Below are positions 1 to 6,789 of a stretch of DNA of 7,214 nucleotides, in pieces; position 1 is the stretch's first letter; each line of letters starts with the position of its first letter. This DNA comes from Deinococcus sp. (lineage in GTDB: Bacteria > Deinococcota > Deinococci > Deinococcales > Deinococcaceae). The notes below the pieces were generated by a model. The model saw nothing but the letters and a program-made list of their open reading frames with translations. It was not told the DNA's origin and searched no databases. Made by a program: the position numbers and the translations under genes. The stretch spans positions 1 through 7,214 of the forward strand of contig JAQBPF010000003.1 of assembly GCA_028287665.1 (NCBI GenBank), in the 5' to 3' direction.

Positions 1-870
1 GGGCGCAGGATTGAGATGAGGACGCCCAAGCGCGGCGACAAAGTTGATCTGATCGAGATGGCCCAGCGCAACGCCGTGAACGGGCTGGAATCGGAAATGG
101 CCCTGCTGGAACGGCGCGGCGATCATCCGGGGCTGGACGCCCTGCGCGAGGTGCTGGCGCTGCCGGAACGTCCATGGCGGATCGAGGGCTACGACAATTC
201 CAACCTGTTCGGCAGCAATATCGTGTCGGGCATGGTGGTCTTCGAGGGCGGGCGCAGTCGCCGGGGCGAGCACCGCCGGTTCAAGGTGAAAGGGCTGGAT
301 CATCCGGACGATTACACCTCGATGAAACAGACGATTGTGCGGCGTTTTACCGGGAGCCTTGCAGATAAGCTGCCGCTGCCCGATCTGATGCTGATCGACG
401 GTGGGCGGGGCCAGGTCAACGCCGCGCTGGACGCCCTGAAGGAGGCCGATATCCGGGTTCCGGTGGTGGGTCTGGCCAAGCGGGAAGAACGCCTGATTCT
501 GCCTGGACGGTTCGGGGCGCAGTGGTGGCTGACGGAAGGCACCGAAGTGGGCGTAGACCGGGAATTGTTGCTGCCGCACACGCATCCGGCCCTCCGCATG
601 ATGATCGGCGTACGCGATGAAGTGCACAACTACGCCGTGTCCTATCACCGGAAATTGCGTGGGCAGGACATGCTCCGCAGCGTGTTCGACGATCTACCGG
701 GCATCGGGCAAAAGCGCCGGGACGCCCTGCTGGAACACTTCACGAGCCTGGAGGATCTGGCAAGCGCACCTGTAGAGCATATTGCGCGGGTGCCTGGCAT
801 GAACGCACGGGCCGCCCAGAGCGTGAAAGACTTTCTGGCCCAGCGGGAAGCGAACGCGGCACCGTTGTAG
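1..870 (+). CDS. uvrC: UvrC, excinuclease ABC subunit C (3' part; 5' end outside window)
   Basis: UvrC makes the two cuts flanking a DNA lesion in nucleotide excision repair, working with UvrA and UvrB in the cytoplasm. The frame is open from base 1, so the gene enters from the left; about 289 residues are visible of a family usually near 600, i.e. the C-terminal half. Numbering from the first codon, the RNase H-like nuclease domain covers roughly residues 55-220. It shows GYDNSN with the catalytic-type Asp65, [10 protein letters not shown] with Asp133, and [16 protein letters not shown] with His209, matching the Asp/Asp/His metal site known for the family. A tandem helix-hairpin-helix DNA-binding region follows at about 229-281 (LPGIG near 232-236, VPGM near 264-267), and the protein ends soon after, as expected. 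The in-frame ATG at 16 is internal (RTPKRGDK is the usual UvrC linker sequence) and not the start. The stop is TAG at 868-870. The promoter and the GIY-YIG domain lie outside the window. Confidence 0.96.
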   Translation, partial: GRRIEMRTPKRGDKVDLIEMAQRNAVNGLESEMALLERRGDHPGLDALREVLALPERPWRIEGYDNSNLFGSNIVSGMVVFEGGRSRRGEHRRFKVKGLDHPDDYTSMKQTIVRRFTGSLADKLPLPDLMLIDGGRGQVNAALDALKEADIRVPVVGLAKREERLILPGRFGAQWWLTEGTEVGVDRELLLPHTHPALRMMIGVRDEVHNYAVSYHRKLRGQDMLRSVFDDLPGIGQKRRDALLEHFTSLEDLASAPVEHIARVPGMNARAAQSVKDFLAQREANAAPL

Positions 871-974
871 GAAGGTGTTTGTCAAGGGAAGTGCTTGTCA
901 GAAGGGGGTTCTGTCTCTACTGGAAATCCCTCTTCCTGTCTGGCGCTGAAATCTGAACGGGTGTTTCAGACCAA

Positions 975-1009
975 AAACCGACCCCCTCAACTTGCGAGGG
1001 GGTCGGTTT
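975..1009. terminator. Strong bidirectional rho-independent terminator between convergent genes
   Basis: A perfect 14-bp stem is formed by AAACCGACCCCCTC (975-988) and GAGGGGGTCGGTTT (996-1009), with a 7-base loop between. Read on the - strand, the stem runs into five T residues (A973-A977 on the + strand), and it begins 18 bases after the stop of the small - strand gene at 1028, so it fits best as that gene's terminator. On the + strand it lies 105 bases past the uvrC stop with only TTT at its foot, so it probably also stops uvrC transcripts. A weaker 6-bp hairpin (TCTGAA 952-957 with TTCAGA 965-970) sits just before it on the uvrC side. Confidence 0.9.
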
Positions 1010-1027
1010 GATCTGCGGTGACTTGCT

Positions 1028-1198
1028 TCACGCGGTGCGGACTGGAGCGGCGAAGAGGCGGTGCAGGAGGGCGCGGAGGCTGCGGCGGGGGGCCTGGGGT
1101 TGACCCTGGCGGGCAGCGCGGGCCTGGGCTTCACGTTTGGCTTCGGCGCGGAGGGCTTCGGCGTGTTGGACGTTGATGTCGGCAGTCAGGAAATGCAT
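1028..1198 (-). CDS. Small basic Ala/Arg-rich hypothetical protein, 56 aa
   Basis: I do not recognise a family for this 56-residue protein. The case for a real gene rests on three features. The ATG at 1198 follows AAGGAA at a 5-base spacing; the frame has strongly GC-biased third positions; and the TGA at 1028-1030 is followed 18 bases later by a 14-bp terminator with a T5 run in its direction. The protein begins MHFLTADINVQH. It continues with a charged, probably helical segment (residues 13-30, repeated Ala with Glu/Arg/Lys), a Gln/Pro linker (31-37), and a short basic amphipathic helix (38-51, RRSLRALLHRLFAA). It carries 10 Arg/Lys against 4 Asp/Glu, and has no Cys, signal peptide or membrane segment. 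A role in binding nucleic acid, membrane or another protein is possible but unproven. The start codon lies inside the palindrome AAATGCATTT (1191-1200). It converges with uvrC. The gene is short enough that standard gene finders could miss it. Confidence 0.72.
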   Translation of the reverse strand: MHFLTADINVQHAEALRAEAKREAQARAARQGQPQAPRRSLRALLHRLFAAPVRTA

Positions 1199-1210
1199 TT
1201 GGGTTCCTTG
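1199..1210 (-). promoter_or_regulatory. Ribosome binding site of the 56-aa gene
   Basis: On the - strand the bases before the ATG at 1198 read CCAAGGAACCCAA. The AAGGAA core is complementary to the 3' end of 16S rRNA and sits 5 bases before the start codon. It fixes the start of the small gene and is one of the main reasons to believe it. Confidence 0.65.
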
Positions 1211-1474
1211 GGGCGCGGCCTGTGGGTGGCCCGGTGGTGCGCCTTTCTTGTGGTCTTATGGTGCGCTTTTGCCACTTCTGTGCACATGCGGCGAGTGGCG
1301 CATAGGCAAGTCAGCCGGGTGGCTTAGAGGCTCTGTCCTTAAGCTCGTGGCTGGTGCTTTCCGAGTTATTCCCAACTAACTTTGGTGGTGTGACTGGAGT
1401 GGAACAGCTGATCCTTAAGCCTCGGCCTGCCACGTTCCCATCTCGCTTCCTGTCTAAGCGGATATGTATGAATC
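1199..1474. other. Divergent intergenic region with small-gene leader and tandem repeat
   Basis: This stretch of about 276 bases separates the small - strand gene from the + strand exported-protein gene, so it should hold both promoters. No clear TTGACA/TATAAT pair stands out for either. Visible structure is as follows. Two imperfect 21-base direct repeats lie at 1226-1246 and 1250-1270 (16 of 21 identical, period 24). They sit inside a possible 33-codon His-rich reading frame on the - strand (1186-1287). TCCTTAAGC occurs twice, at 1336-1344 and 1412-1420. A short palindrome, TGTGCACA, lies at 1279-1286. The part next to the exported-protein gene is less GC-rich than the genes around it. Confidence 0.5.
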
Positions 1475-3460
1475 ATGGAGTTGCACTGGAGAATGCTGCT
1501 GAGGTCTGGAGTGGTGGTGGGGGCGCTGTGGGGCGGTGCTCACGCCGCCACGTTTGGCAACTATGTCTTCGACGTTCCGGCGGGGTGGACGCAGGCCCGG
1601 CAGGGCAACGCACTGGTGCTGACGCTGCCCTCCAGGGGGGCGGGCGACCGGGCCATCATCCGGCTGACGGCGGGCGCGGTGCTGTCGGACGACCTTGGTG
1701 GTTGGTTTGCGGCACAGGTGGCGGCTTTTAATAAAGGCTCAACGGTACTGAACCAGACGCCGGTTCAGGCCGATACCGATGAAAACGGCCTACCTATACT
1801 GGCAACGGCTGTGGTGGTGAAGGCAAGCAGCGGCAGCGAATGGCGGTTGTTTGCGGCCACCAGAGCAGGCAACCGGGCCGAGATGCTGGTGTTCAGCGCG
1901 TCCAGTCTGGAGAGTTTTACCGCGCATCAGGCAGAACTCACGGCCTTTACCGATCAGGTCAATTTTGCAAATATCAAGGCTCCAGCGGCGGCAGGAACGG
2001 CCAAGGCGACCACTGGGACGGCCAGCCCGCCTCCCCCGGTGGTCAGGGCTTCTGCCCGCCTGCCCGCTCTGCCGGTTCCGAACGTGGCCCAACTGGTGCG
2101 GGCGGGCCTGAATCCAGAGAAGCAGCCGTTTCCCGACGAGTTCCGATGTTACGTGTCCTACAACAGCAGCGACTACTCCAAACCTGCCCTGGCGATTCAG
2201 ATTTTGCCGGGGGGCCGCTACCGCGCTCCCGGCGGCGAGGGCACCTACAAAATGGTGCAGACCAACGGGGGGTCGCTCAACTACCTCCGCTGGCAGGGTG
2301 GGCCGCTGGCAGGCACCGACGACGCCTTTTTGCTGTTCGACAGCACCTACGGCCAGACCATTCAACTGGACGGTGTGACCGCTGAAGACCGGCGGTTGTA
2401 TTGCCACCAACGGGGCAGCGCCGAGCAACATGCCTTGGTGGAGTTCCGGCGCAAAGACCCGCAGGTGGGCAAGTACCCCTGCCGCTCGCTGGACGGCAAA
2501 AACACCGACCTGGGCACACTGGAACTGTTGGCAGGCCGCGCGTACCGCTATAAGGGCAGCAGCGGCAAATACGTGGTCAATATTCTGGGCAAACAGAGGG
2601 ATTCGTTCAGCGGTGTGGATTTTGTGGGCGGCCCGCTGGACGACGAATATTCCACCTATTCTGAGGATGAGCTGGGTGAACGCGAATTTGGGCGGATCCT
2701 GAGAAATATGCGGTGCAGTCAGGTGGCCAAACCGATTGTGGAGCCTCAATTCGGAACGGGCAAGGCTCCAGCTCCGCCTGCCGGTTCGGGTGGCGTGACG
2801 GGCGCGTATGTCCAGCTGGTGCAGAATGTTTATCCCAGTGCCAGTCTGGAACATTCTTTCTATATTTTTAACAAGAACGGCTACGTGTTTACACGCGACC
2901 CAGAAACGTCTTTGGCCGATGCCGACTGCACCAGGACGAGGCCCAATGGATTGCCACTGTGCGAGATCTATTCCATCAAGAACGGCCTGATCACCATAGG
3001 CAGCGACAAGCCGGAGAAGTGGGAACGCACAGCGAGCGGCTACAAGCTCGGCGGCGACGAATTGAAGGCCGTCAGGCCGCTGGGGGACCTGAAGTTGGCC
3101 GGGGACTACCAGGCCACAAGTGTCTTCACAGCGGTTGTGGGTTCAGGCGGCGGGGTGTTCTACAACAATCTGACCTTCCGCAAAGACGGCACCTTCTCCA
3201 GGCTGGCCACTGGGGGGGTGTCTATAACAACCACCACGGACGGCACGGCTTTTGGCGACACGACTGGCGGCGTCGCCAGCAGCAGCGAGCGCAAGAACGG
3301 CGGTCAATACACCCTGTCGGGCAACACCCTGACCCTGAGATACGGGGATGGACGGATAGAAAAGCAGTTTGCCTATCTGCCCAATCTCAAAGGCGGCAAG
3401 CCCGACCTGGAGTGGTTGTACATCGGAGGACGCAATTACTTTCTGGAAGATGGAAAGTAA
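1475..3460 (+). CDS. Exported modular protein of unknown function, 661 aa
   Basis: Function not recognised. The N-terminus is a signal peptide: basic and hydrophobic residues to about 20, then an AHA cleavage motif at 22-24, so the mature protein starts near A25 and acts in the envelope or outside. Residues 26-165 form one domain (FGNYVFDVPAGW...), resembling small exported DUF1795/PsbP-like folds, which is a guess. A Pro/Ala/Thr linker spans 168-190. Two related modules follow, each bounded by cysteines: C225-C310 and C336-C414. They share a leucine/glycine strand ending in Tyr-Arg (ILPGGRYR 243-250; LLAGRAYRYK 351-360), a G-x-Y strand, and a GGPL turn (275-278; 385-388). After a second Pro-rich linker (429-440) the C-terminal part (443-661) has C485/C496 and beta-hairpin elements such as FRKDGTFSR (568-576) and GNTLTLRYGDGR (616-627), like lipocalin-type barrels. 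The start is uncertain: ATG 1475 has no good ribosome site, and ATG 1493 (M7) gives an 18-residue signal peptide but also has poorly spaced GGAG elements. It stands alone, ending 85 bases before the next gene. Confidence 0.85.
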   Translation: MELHWRMLLRSGVVVGALWGGAHAATFGNYVFDVPAGWTQARQGNALVLTLPSRGAGDRAIIRLTAGAVLSDDLGGWFAAQVAAFNKGSTVLNQTPVQADTDENGLPILATAVVVKASSGSEWRLFAATRAGNRAEMLVFSASSLESFTAHQAELTAFTDQVNFANIKAPAAAGTAKATTGTASPPPPVVRASARLPALPVPNVAQLVRAGLNPEKQPFPDEFRCYVSYNSSDYSKPALAIQILPGGRYRAPGGEGTYKMVQTNGGSLNYLRWQGGPLAGTDDAFLLFDSTYGQTIQLDGVTAEDRRLYCHQRGSAEQHALVEFRRKDPQVGKYPCRSLDGKNTDLGTLELLAGRAYRYKGSSGKYVVNILGKQRDSFSGVDFVGGPLDDEYSTYSEDELGEREFGRILRNMRCSQVAKPIVEPQFGTGKAPAPPAGSGGVTGAYVQLVQNVYPSASLEHSFYIFNKNGYVFTRDPETSLADADCTRTRPNGLPLCEIYSIKNGLITIGSDKPEKWERTASGYKLGGDELKAVRPLGDLKLAGDYQATSVFTAVVGSGGGVFYNNLTFRKDGTFSRLATGGVSITTTTDGTAFGDTTGGVASSSERKNGGQYTLSGNTLTLRYGDGRIEKQFAYLPNLKGGKPDLEWLYIGGRNYFLEDGK

Positions 3461-3545
3461 GCCGCACCAAAAGCGAGGACCGTTGTTGAGTCCTCTATAA
3501 GCCGTTGCTTTAGGCTCCCGCTGACGTCCAGATGACAATGCTCTA

Positions 3546-4268
3546 ATGCGCCGTATGTCTGGTCTGCATTTGAAATGGCACTTTACGCGCCGTGAACTCT
3601 GGGCGTTTTTAACCGCCAACTGGCGGGCGCTGCTGCTGTTGCTGCTGGGCGTTCTGGTTCCCCTGTTGCTGTTTTTTGACCTGACCGAGGATTTATTGGA
3701 AGAGGGCGGCTTTCCCTGGGATGCTTCGGTACTGGCCTGGTACCGTGCCCACCGGACGCCCCAATTGACAGCAGTAGCCAATGCGCTGGCTGTTCTGGGA
3801 GGCTTCGGAGTGCTGCCTTTTGTGACTGCTTTGATTGCCTGGCTGCTGGCCAGGGCCGGGGCCAGAGTTCATGGTTGGTTTTTGATCCTGGCCCTGGCAG
3901 GGGCCGCGCTGCTGAATACCACAGCAAAACTGGTGTTTCACCGCGCCCGCCCGGACATTTTGGAAGCGCTGGTGCGCGAGCCAGGATTCAGTTTTCCCAG
4001 CGGGCATGCCATGAGCAACGCGGCCTTCGGGTTTGCCTTGATTATCGTGTTCTGGCGGTCCAAGGCTGGGTGGCCTGTCGCGGTCGTCGCTGGACTGTGG
4101 GCCGTTGCTGTTGGAGCCAGCCGCAATTATCTGGGCGTCCATTACCCCTCAGATGTCGTGGCCGGGTTTCTGGCGTCGGCGGCGTGGGTGGCCGGGTTGT
4201 ATCTGATCATGGGTCGCCGCTGGCCGGGCCTCCGAAAATCGCCGAGGGGCGAGCCGGACACCCGGTAA
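3546..4268 (+). CDS. PAP2-family membrane phosphatase (phosphatidic acid / undecaprenyl diphosphate type)
   Basis: Members of this family remove phosphate from lipid phosphates such as phosphatidic acid, phosphatidylglycerophosphate or undecaprenyl diphosphate at the outer face of the inner membrane. All three signature motifs of the acid-phosphatase active site are intact: K128-x6-R135-P136 (KLVFHRARP), P151-S152-G153-H154, and S192-R193-x5-H199-x3-D203 ([12 protein letters not shown]). H199 is the expected nucleophile and H154 the proton donor. About six hydrophobic segments surround them (near 27-45, 75-101, 109-126, 155-170, 176-191, 203-222), and the 240-residue length is normal. The substrate cannot be told from the sequence, so no symbol is given. 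ATG 3546 is used; ATG 3555 (M4) is equally possible because neither has a clear ribosome site. The 85-base gap before it has a weak 6-bp hairpin (GAGGAC/GTCCTC, 3475-3495) without a T-run and no obvious promoter. Its stop is followed at once by a terminator hairpin, so it ends its transcript. Confidence 0.93.
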   Translation: MRRMSGLHLKWHFTRRELWAFLTANWRALLLLLLGVLVPLLLFFDLTEDLLEEGGFPWDASVLAWYRAHRTPQLTAVANALAVLGGFGVLPFVTALIAWLLARAGARVHGWFLILALAGAALLNTTAKLVFHRARPDILEALVREPGFSFPSGHAMSNAAFGFALIIVFWRSKAGWPVAVVAGLWAVAVGASRNYLGVHYPSDVVAGFLASAAWVAGLYLIMGRRWPGLRKSPRGEPDTR

Positions 4269-4272
4269 AAGA

Positions 4273-4305
4273 GAGGGCGAACAAGGCATCCACCTGTTCG
4301 CCCTC
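4273..4305. terminator. Hairpin terminator between PAP2 gene and lysC
   Basis: A perfect 11-bp stem is formed by GAGGGCGAACA (4273-4283) and TGTTCGCCCTC (4295-4305), with an 11-base loop. It begins 4 bases after the TAA of the PAP2 gene. On the + strand no T-run follows; on the - strand the stem is followed by CTCTTTTA, a short T4 run. It can therefore serve the convergent lysC transcript too, though it lies 167 bases beyond the lysC stop. Confidence 0.75.
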
Positions 4306-4472
4306 ATGCGTGTTGTGGGCAAGGAAAATTCAGCGGGACTCGGACCGACTTGCGCTGCTTCCCGAAGACCCGGCCCTGCTGCTCCATCCGGCCACCGGGG
4401 GTTGGGCACACGCCGCCCTCGTCGTGAATGGGAGGCGTGGCAGCTTAACCGCATCCGGATCGCCATTTGGGA

Positions 4473-5888
4473 TCAGACGCTTCCGGCCACTTCCTGGAGT
4501 GCGAATGCCCCGTGAACAGCCCGTGTGGCATGCTCCACCTGCGCGTCTTCGACGGCCACGCTGATGTTCAGCTCGCTGCTGCCCTGACTGATCATCAGGA
4601 TATTGACCTCATCGCCCGCAAGAGCACCGAACAGTTTGGCTGCCACGCCTTTTTGCCCGCGCATGCCGCTGCCCACGATGGCCAGCACAGCCACGCCAGG
4701 TTGCTCCTCGACTTTCAGTTCTCCGCTGACAGCGGCACGCAGGGCGGCCACGGTGCGTTCGGCATAGATGCTCTGAACCGCCAGGGACACGTTGCTCATA
4801 GAGCTGCTCTGCGACACCATCAGCAGGGTGATGTTCTCACGGGCAATGGCGGTAAAGAGGCTAGCCACCACCTCTGGCACGCCCAGCACGCCCGCGCCGG
4901 TCACATTGATGATGCTGACGTTGCGAATGGCCGTCACGGCCTTCACTGGATGGCGGGCGTCGTCGTGGGGGTCTGCCTGCACCAGCGTTCCGGGGAAATC
5001 AGGGTCGGCAGCGCTCTTGACCCGCAGAGGAATGCCGCTTTCTTGCAGCGGCGTCACGGCCAGGGGGTGCAAGACCTTCGCACCAAAATAGGCCAGCTCC
5101 ATCACCTCGCCGTAGCTCAGGACGCCGATGTTGCGGGCGTTGTTGACCACGCGGGGATCGGCACTCATCACGCCGTCCACGTCTTTCCAGGCCCAGACTT
5201 CGGTGGCTCCCAGGGCCTTGCCAATAATGGTGGCGCTGAAATCGGTGCCGCCGCGTCCGAGGGTGGTCAGGGCGCCCTGTTCGGTTTCGCCCATGAATCC
5301 GGCCACCACCGGGGTCACGCCCGCGTTGAGCAGGCCGCTCAGGCGGTCTTTGATACGGGCATAGGCCGTGGGCAGAGGCCGGGCATTGCCGAAGTGCGTG
5401 TCCGTGACGATCCCAGCCTCGCCGCCCGTGACGTGATGGGCACGCAGAGCAGATTGTTCGAGGGCCAGGGTCATCAGAGGTGCCGACAGGCGCTCGCCAA
5501 AAGACACGATCAGGTCGCGGCTGCGGGGGGTCAGCTCACGCAACAGGTACACGCCGTATACGGCCTGGCGCATGGTTTCATGCATCTCGCGGATTTCGCG
5601 CACGGTGTCGCTGTCGGGGGCGGCACCGAGTTCCTGCGCCGCCGTGAAGTGGCGGGTCCGCATGGCGGCAATGTCATCGTTGGCGGCGGCGATGTCGCCC
5701 GTCTGGGCAGCGTCGGCCAGCTTCAACAGCTGATTGGTCACGCCCGCCATCGCCGAAACCACGACCACCACGCGCACCCCTTCCCGCACGCTGCGGCCCA
5801 CCAGAGAGGCGCTGTGGCGAATGGCCTGGGCATCGCCCATGTTGGTGCCGCCGAATTTCATGACGATTAAGGTAGATGCGTCTGACAT
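4473..5888 (-). CDS. lysC: Aspartate kinase (aspartokinase), monofunctional
   Basis: It phosphorylates L-aspartate with ATP to give 4-phospho-L-aspartate, the first step toward lysine, methionine, threonine and isoleucine, in the cytoplasm. The amino-acid kinase domain spans about residues 7-300. It shows KFGGTNMGD (11-19), [12 protein letters not shown] (43-54), SFGERLSA (129-136), GRGGTDFSA (211-219), [12 protein letters not shown] (235-246) and FGAKVLHP (268-275). Two C-terminal ACT domains follow, with cores near 326-372 and 400-446 ([28 protein letters not shown]). These are the regulatory part that binds an end-product amino acid; which one cannot be read from the sequence. At 471 residues it is longer than the roughly 405-residue alpha/beta type and fits the homo-oligomeric LysC/ThrA-like class without a homoserine dehydrogenase domain. 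ATG 5888 was chosen because the family starts a few residues before KFGGT. It lacks a Shine-Dalgarno but has a -10-like box 7 bases upstream, suggesting leaderless translation. copC-copD lies upstream on the same strand with an 82-base gap. Confidence 0.97.
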   Translation of the reverse strand: MSDASTLIVMKFGGTNMGDAQAIRHSASLVGRSVREGVRVVVVVSAMAGVTNQLLKLADAAQTGDIAAANDDIAAMRTRHFTAAQELGAAPDSDTVREIREMHETMRQAVYGVYLLRELTPRSRDLIVSFGERLSAPLMTLALEQSALRAHHVTGGEAGIVTDTHFGNARPLPTAYARIKDRLSGLLNAGVTPVVAGFMGETEQGALTTLGRGGTDFSATIIGKALGATEVWAWKDVDGVMSADPRVVNNARNIGVLSYGEVMELAYFGAKVLHPLAVTPLQESGIPLRVKSAADPDFPGTLVQADPHDDARHPVKAVTAIRNVSIINVTGAGVLGVPEVVASLFTAIARENITLLMVSQSSSMSNVSLAVQSIYAERTVAALRAAVSGELKVEEQPGVAVLAIVGSGMRGQKGVAAKLFGALAGDEVNILMISQGSSELNISVAVEDAQVEHATRAVHGAFALQEVAGSV

Positions 5889-5895
5889 ACCACGC

Positions 5896-5901
5896 AGTAT
5901 G
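5896..5901 (-). promoter_or_regulatory. Possible -10 box giving a leaderless lysC mRNA
   Basis: On the - strand CATACT (4 of 6 matches to TATAAT, with the key A2 and T6 kept) ends 7 bases before the lysC ATG. Initiation would then fall at or next to the start codon. A weak -35 candidate (CTGCCG) lies 16 bases upstream. Leaderless mRNAs with a -10 box at this distance are common in Deinococcus, and lysC has no Shine-Dalgarno sequence. The spacer overlaps a 7-bp hairpin (GCCCCCG 5904-5910 with CGGGGGC 5924-5930). Confidence 0.45.
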
Positions 5902-5970
5902 AAGCCCCCGGCGTGGTCGGCAGCGGGGGCGTCTGGGCATGCTGGAGTGAATCAGGTTCAGGAAAAGCAG

Positions 5971-6789
5971 TTAATGACCCTCCATATTCATTTGACCGGG
6001 CATCTGGCCGGGCTCGTGCGTGGGTGGCGGCGTCTCGGACAGGGTGGCTGTGACTGCCAGAACGCACACCAGCAGCGTCAATTCGAGGGCCAGCTGGGGC
6101 CGGACGCCTCTGGTCTGGGCAAAAGCCCGGCGGGCAAACAGCGCTGCCAGCAGGGCCGCCGCCACCAGCGCCAACTTGACCAGCAGCGTGACGCCGTAGC
6201 TGCTGTTCCAGACTCCCCACAGGGTTCCGGCGTGTTCCAGCGTGGCAAACGTTCCCGTCAGGGCCAGAGTCAGAACACAGGCCGTGGCAATGGGTGTGAA
6301 GCGGGCGGCGTGCGCTTGGCCCGCGCCGCGCAGGGTCAGGAGGGCCAACACGCCGCCCACCCAGACGCACATGGCCCCGGCATGAACGACGTGAAGCAGG
6401 CGAACCGTGGGACCATGGGTCGCGCCGTGCCCGACGCCAGCCAGACCCCACAGCAGCACGGCAGCACTGACGGCCGCCAGCGCCCTGGGCCACTGGCCGA
6501 GTTCGGTGGCCAGCATCAGCAGTCCGCCAATCAGGACCACCATCAGGGCGCGGCCTGCGCCAGTCTGGGTCAGGTAATCCAGATAATCGGCAGGAGCGGT
6601 AAAACCCACCACGGCCAGCGTGCCCAACAGGGTCAGGAACACTCCCAGCAGCAGCAGCAGGCCGCCGCCACCCAGCACGCGGCGGGCCGGGTGGGCAGGC
6701 GTCAGCTGGCGGCGGGTAAAGACCCCACCCACCAACAGGACAACGCCCCCATACAGCAGCCCTTTGGCCAGCGTCAGCAGAAGAATCAC
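5971..6789 (-). CDS. copD: CopD-family copper membrane protein
   Basis: CopD proteins sit in the inner membrane and, with periplasmic CopC, move or handle copper; uptake is the better-supported role, though the family is also named for copper resistance. The 272-residue protein has about eight hydrophobic segments (near 3-24, 39-62, 81-96, 104-121, 133-153, 164-182, 200-221, 233-251). The CopD signature is LLHVVHAGAMCVWVGG (131-146), with His133, His136 and Trp143; His121 and His125 lie just before it. A second conserved helix is YGVTLLVKL (198-206), and the last helix ends in SETPPP. After it comes a short tail (257-272) with His258, Met263, Met267, Met269 and His272, a plausible copper-binding extension. 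The start is GTG at 6787-6789, overlapping the copC stop as GTGA. There is no separate ribosome site, so translation is probably coupled to copC. The protein is somewhat shorter than many CopD proteins. Confidence 0.9.
   Translation of the reverse strand: MILLLTLAKGLLYGGVVLLVGGVFTRRQLTPAHPARRVLGGGGLLLLLGVFLTLLGTLAVVGFTAPADYLDYLTQTGAGRALMVVLIGGLLMLATELGQWPRALAAVSAAVLLWGLAGVGHGATHGPTVRLLHVVHAGAMCVWVGGVLALLTLRGAGQAHAARFTPIATACVLTLALTGTFATLEHAGTLWGVWNSSYGVTLLVKLALVAAALLAALFARRAFAQTRGVRPQLALELTLLVCVLAVTATLSETPPPTHEPGQMPGQMNMEGH

Noticed and set aside
871..900. Near-duplicate GTGTTTGTCA / GTGCTTGTCA just after the uvrC stop
   Set aside because: Two short imperfect copies with no partner elsewhere in the window; could be chance or minor slippage.
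898..1327. Longer frames on both strands over the small gene (898-1134 -, 1061-1327 +)
   Set aside because: They lack ribosome sites, and the - strand one runs straight through the terminator hairpin; the 56-codon frame fits all signals better.
1199..1474. Search for a radiation/desiccation response motif (DdrO operator) in the intergenic regions
   Set aside because: No 17-base palindrome of the TTATGTNATTGACATAA kind is visible here or in the other gaps; the uvrC promoter is outside the window.
1790..2854. A 354-codon - strand frame inside the exported-protein gene
   Set aside because: The sense strand has a coherent signal peptide and repeated modules; the antisense product has no recognisable features and fits chance opening in GC-rich DNA.
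3475..3495. 6-bp hairpin GAGGAC/GTCCTC after the exported-protein gene
   Set aside because: The stem is short, the loop has 9 bases and no T-run follows, so it is too weak to call a terminator.
4467..5870. A 467-codon + strand open frame covering lysC
   Set aside because: It is the antisense shadow of a GC-rich gene; the product is His/Gly-rich without domains, and lysC on the other strand is unmistakable.
5904..5930. 7-bp GC hairpin between copD and lysC as a copCD terminator
   Set aside because: No T-run follows it on the - strand, and the arms may simply be GC-rich spacer; noted only in the lysC promoter entry.
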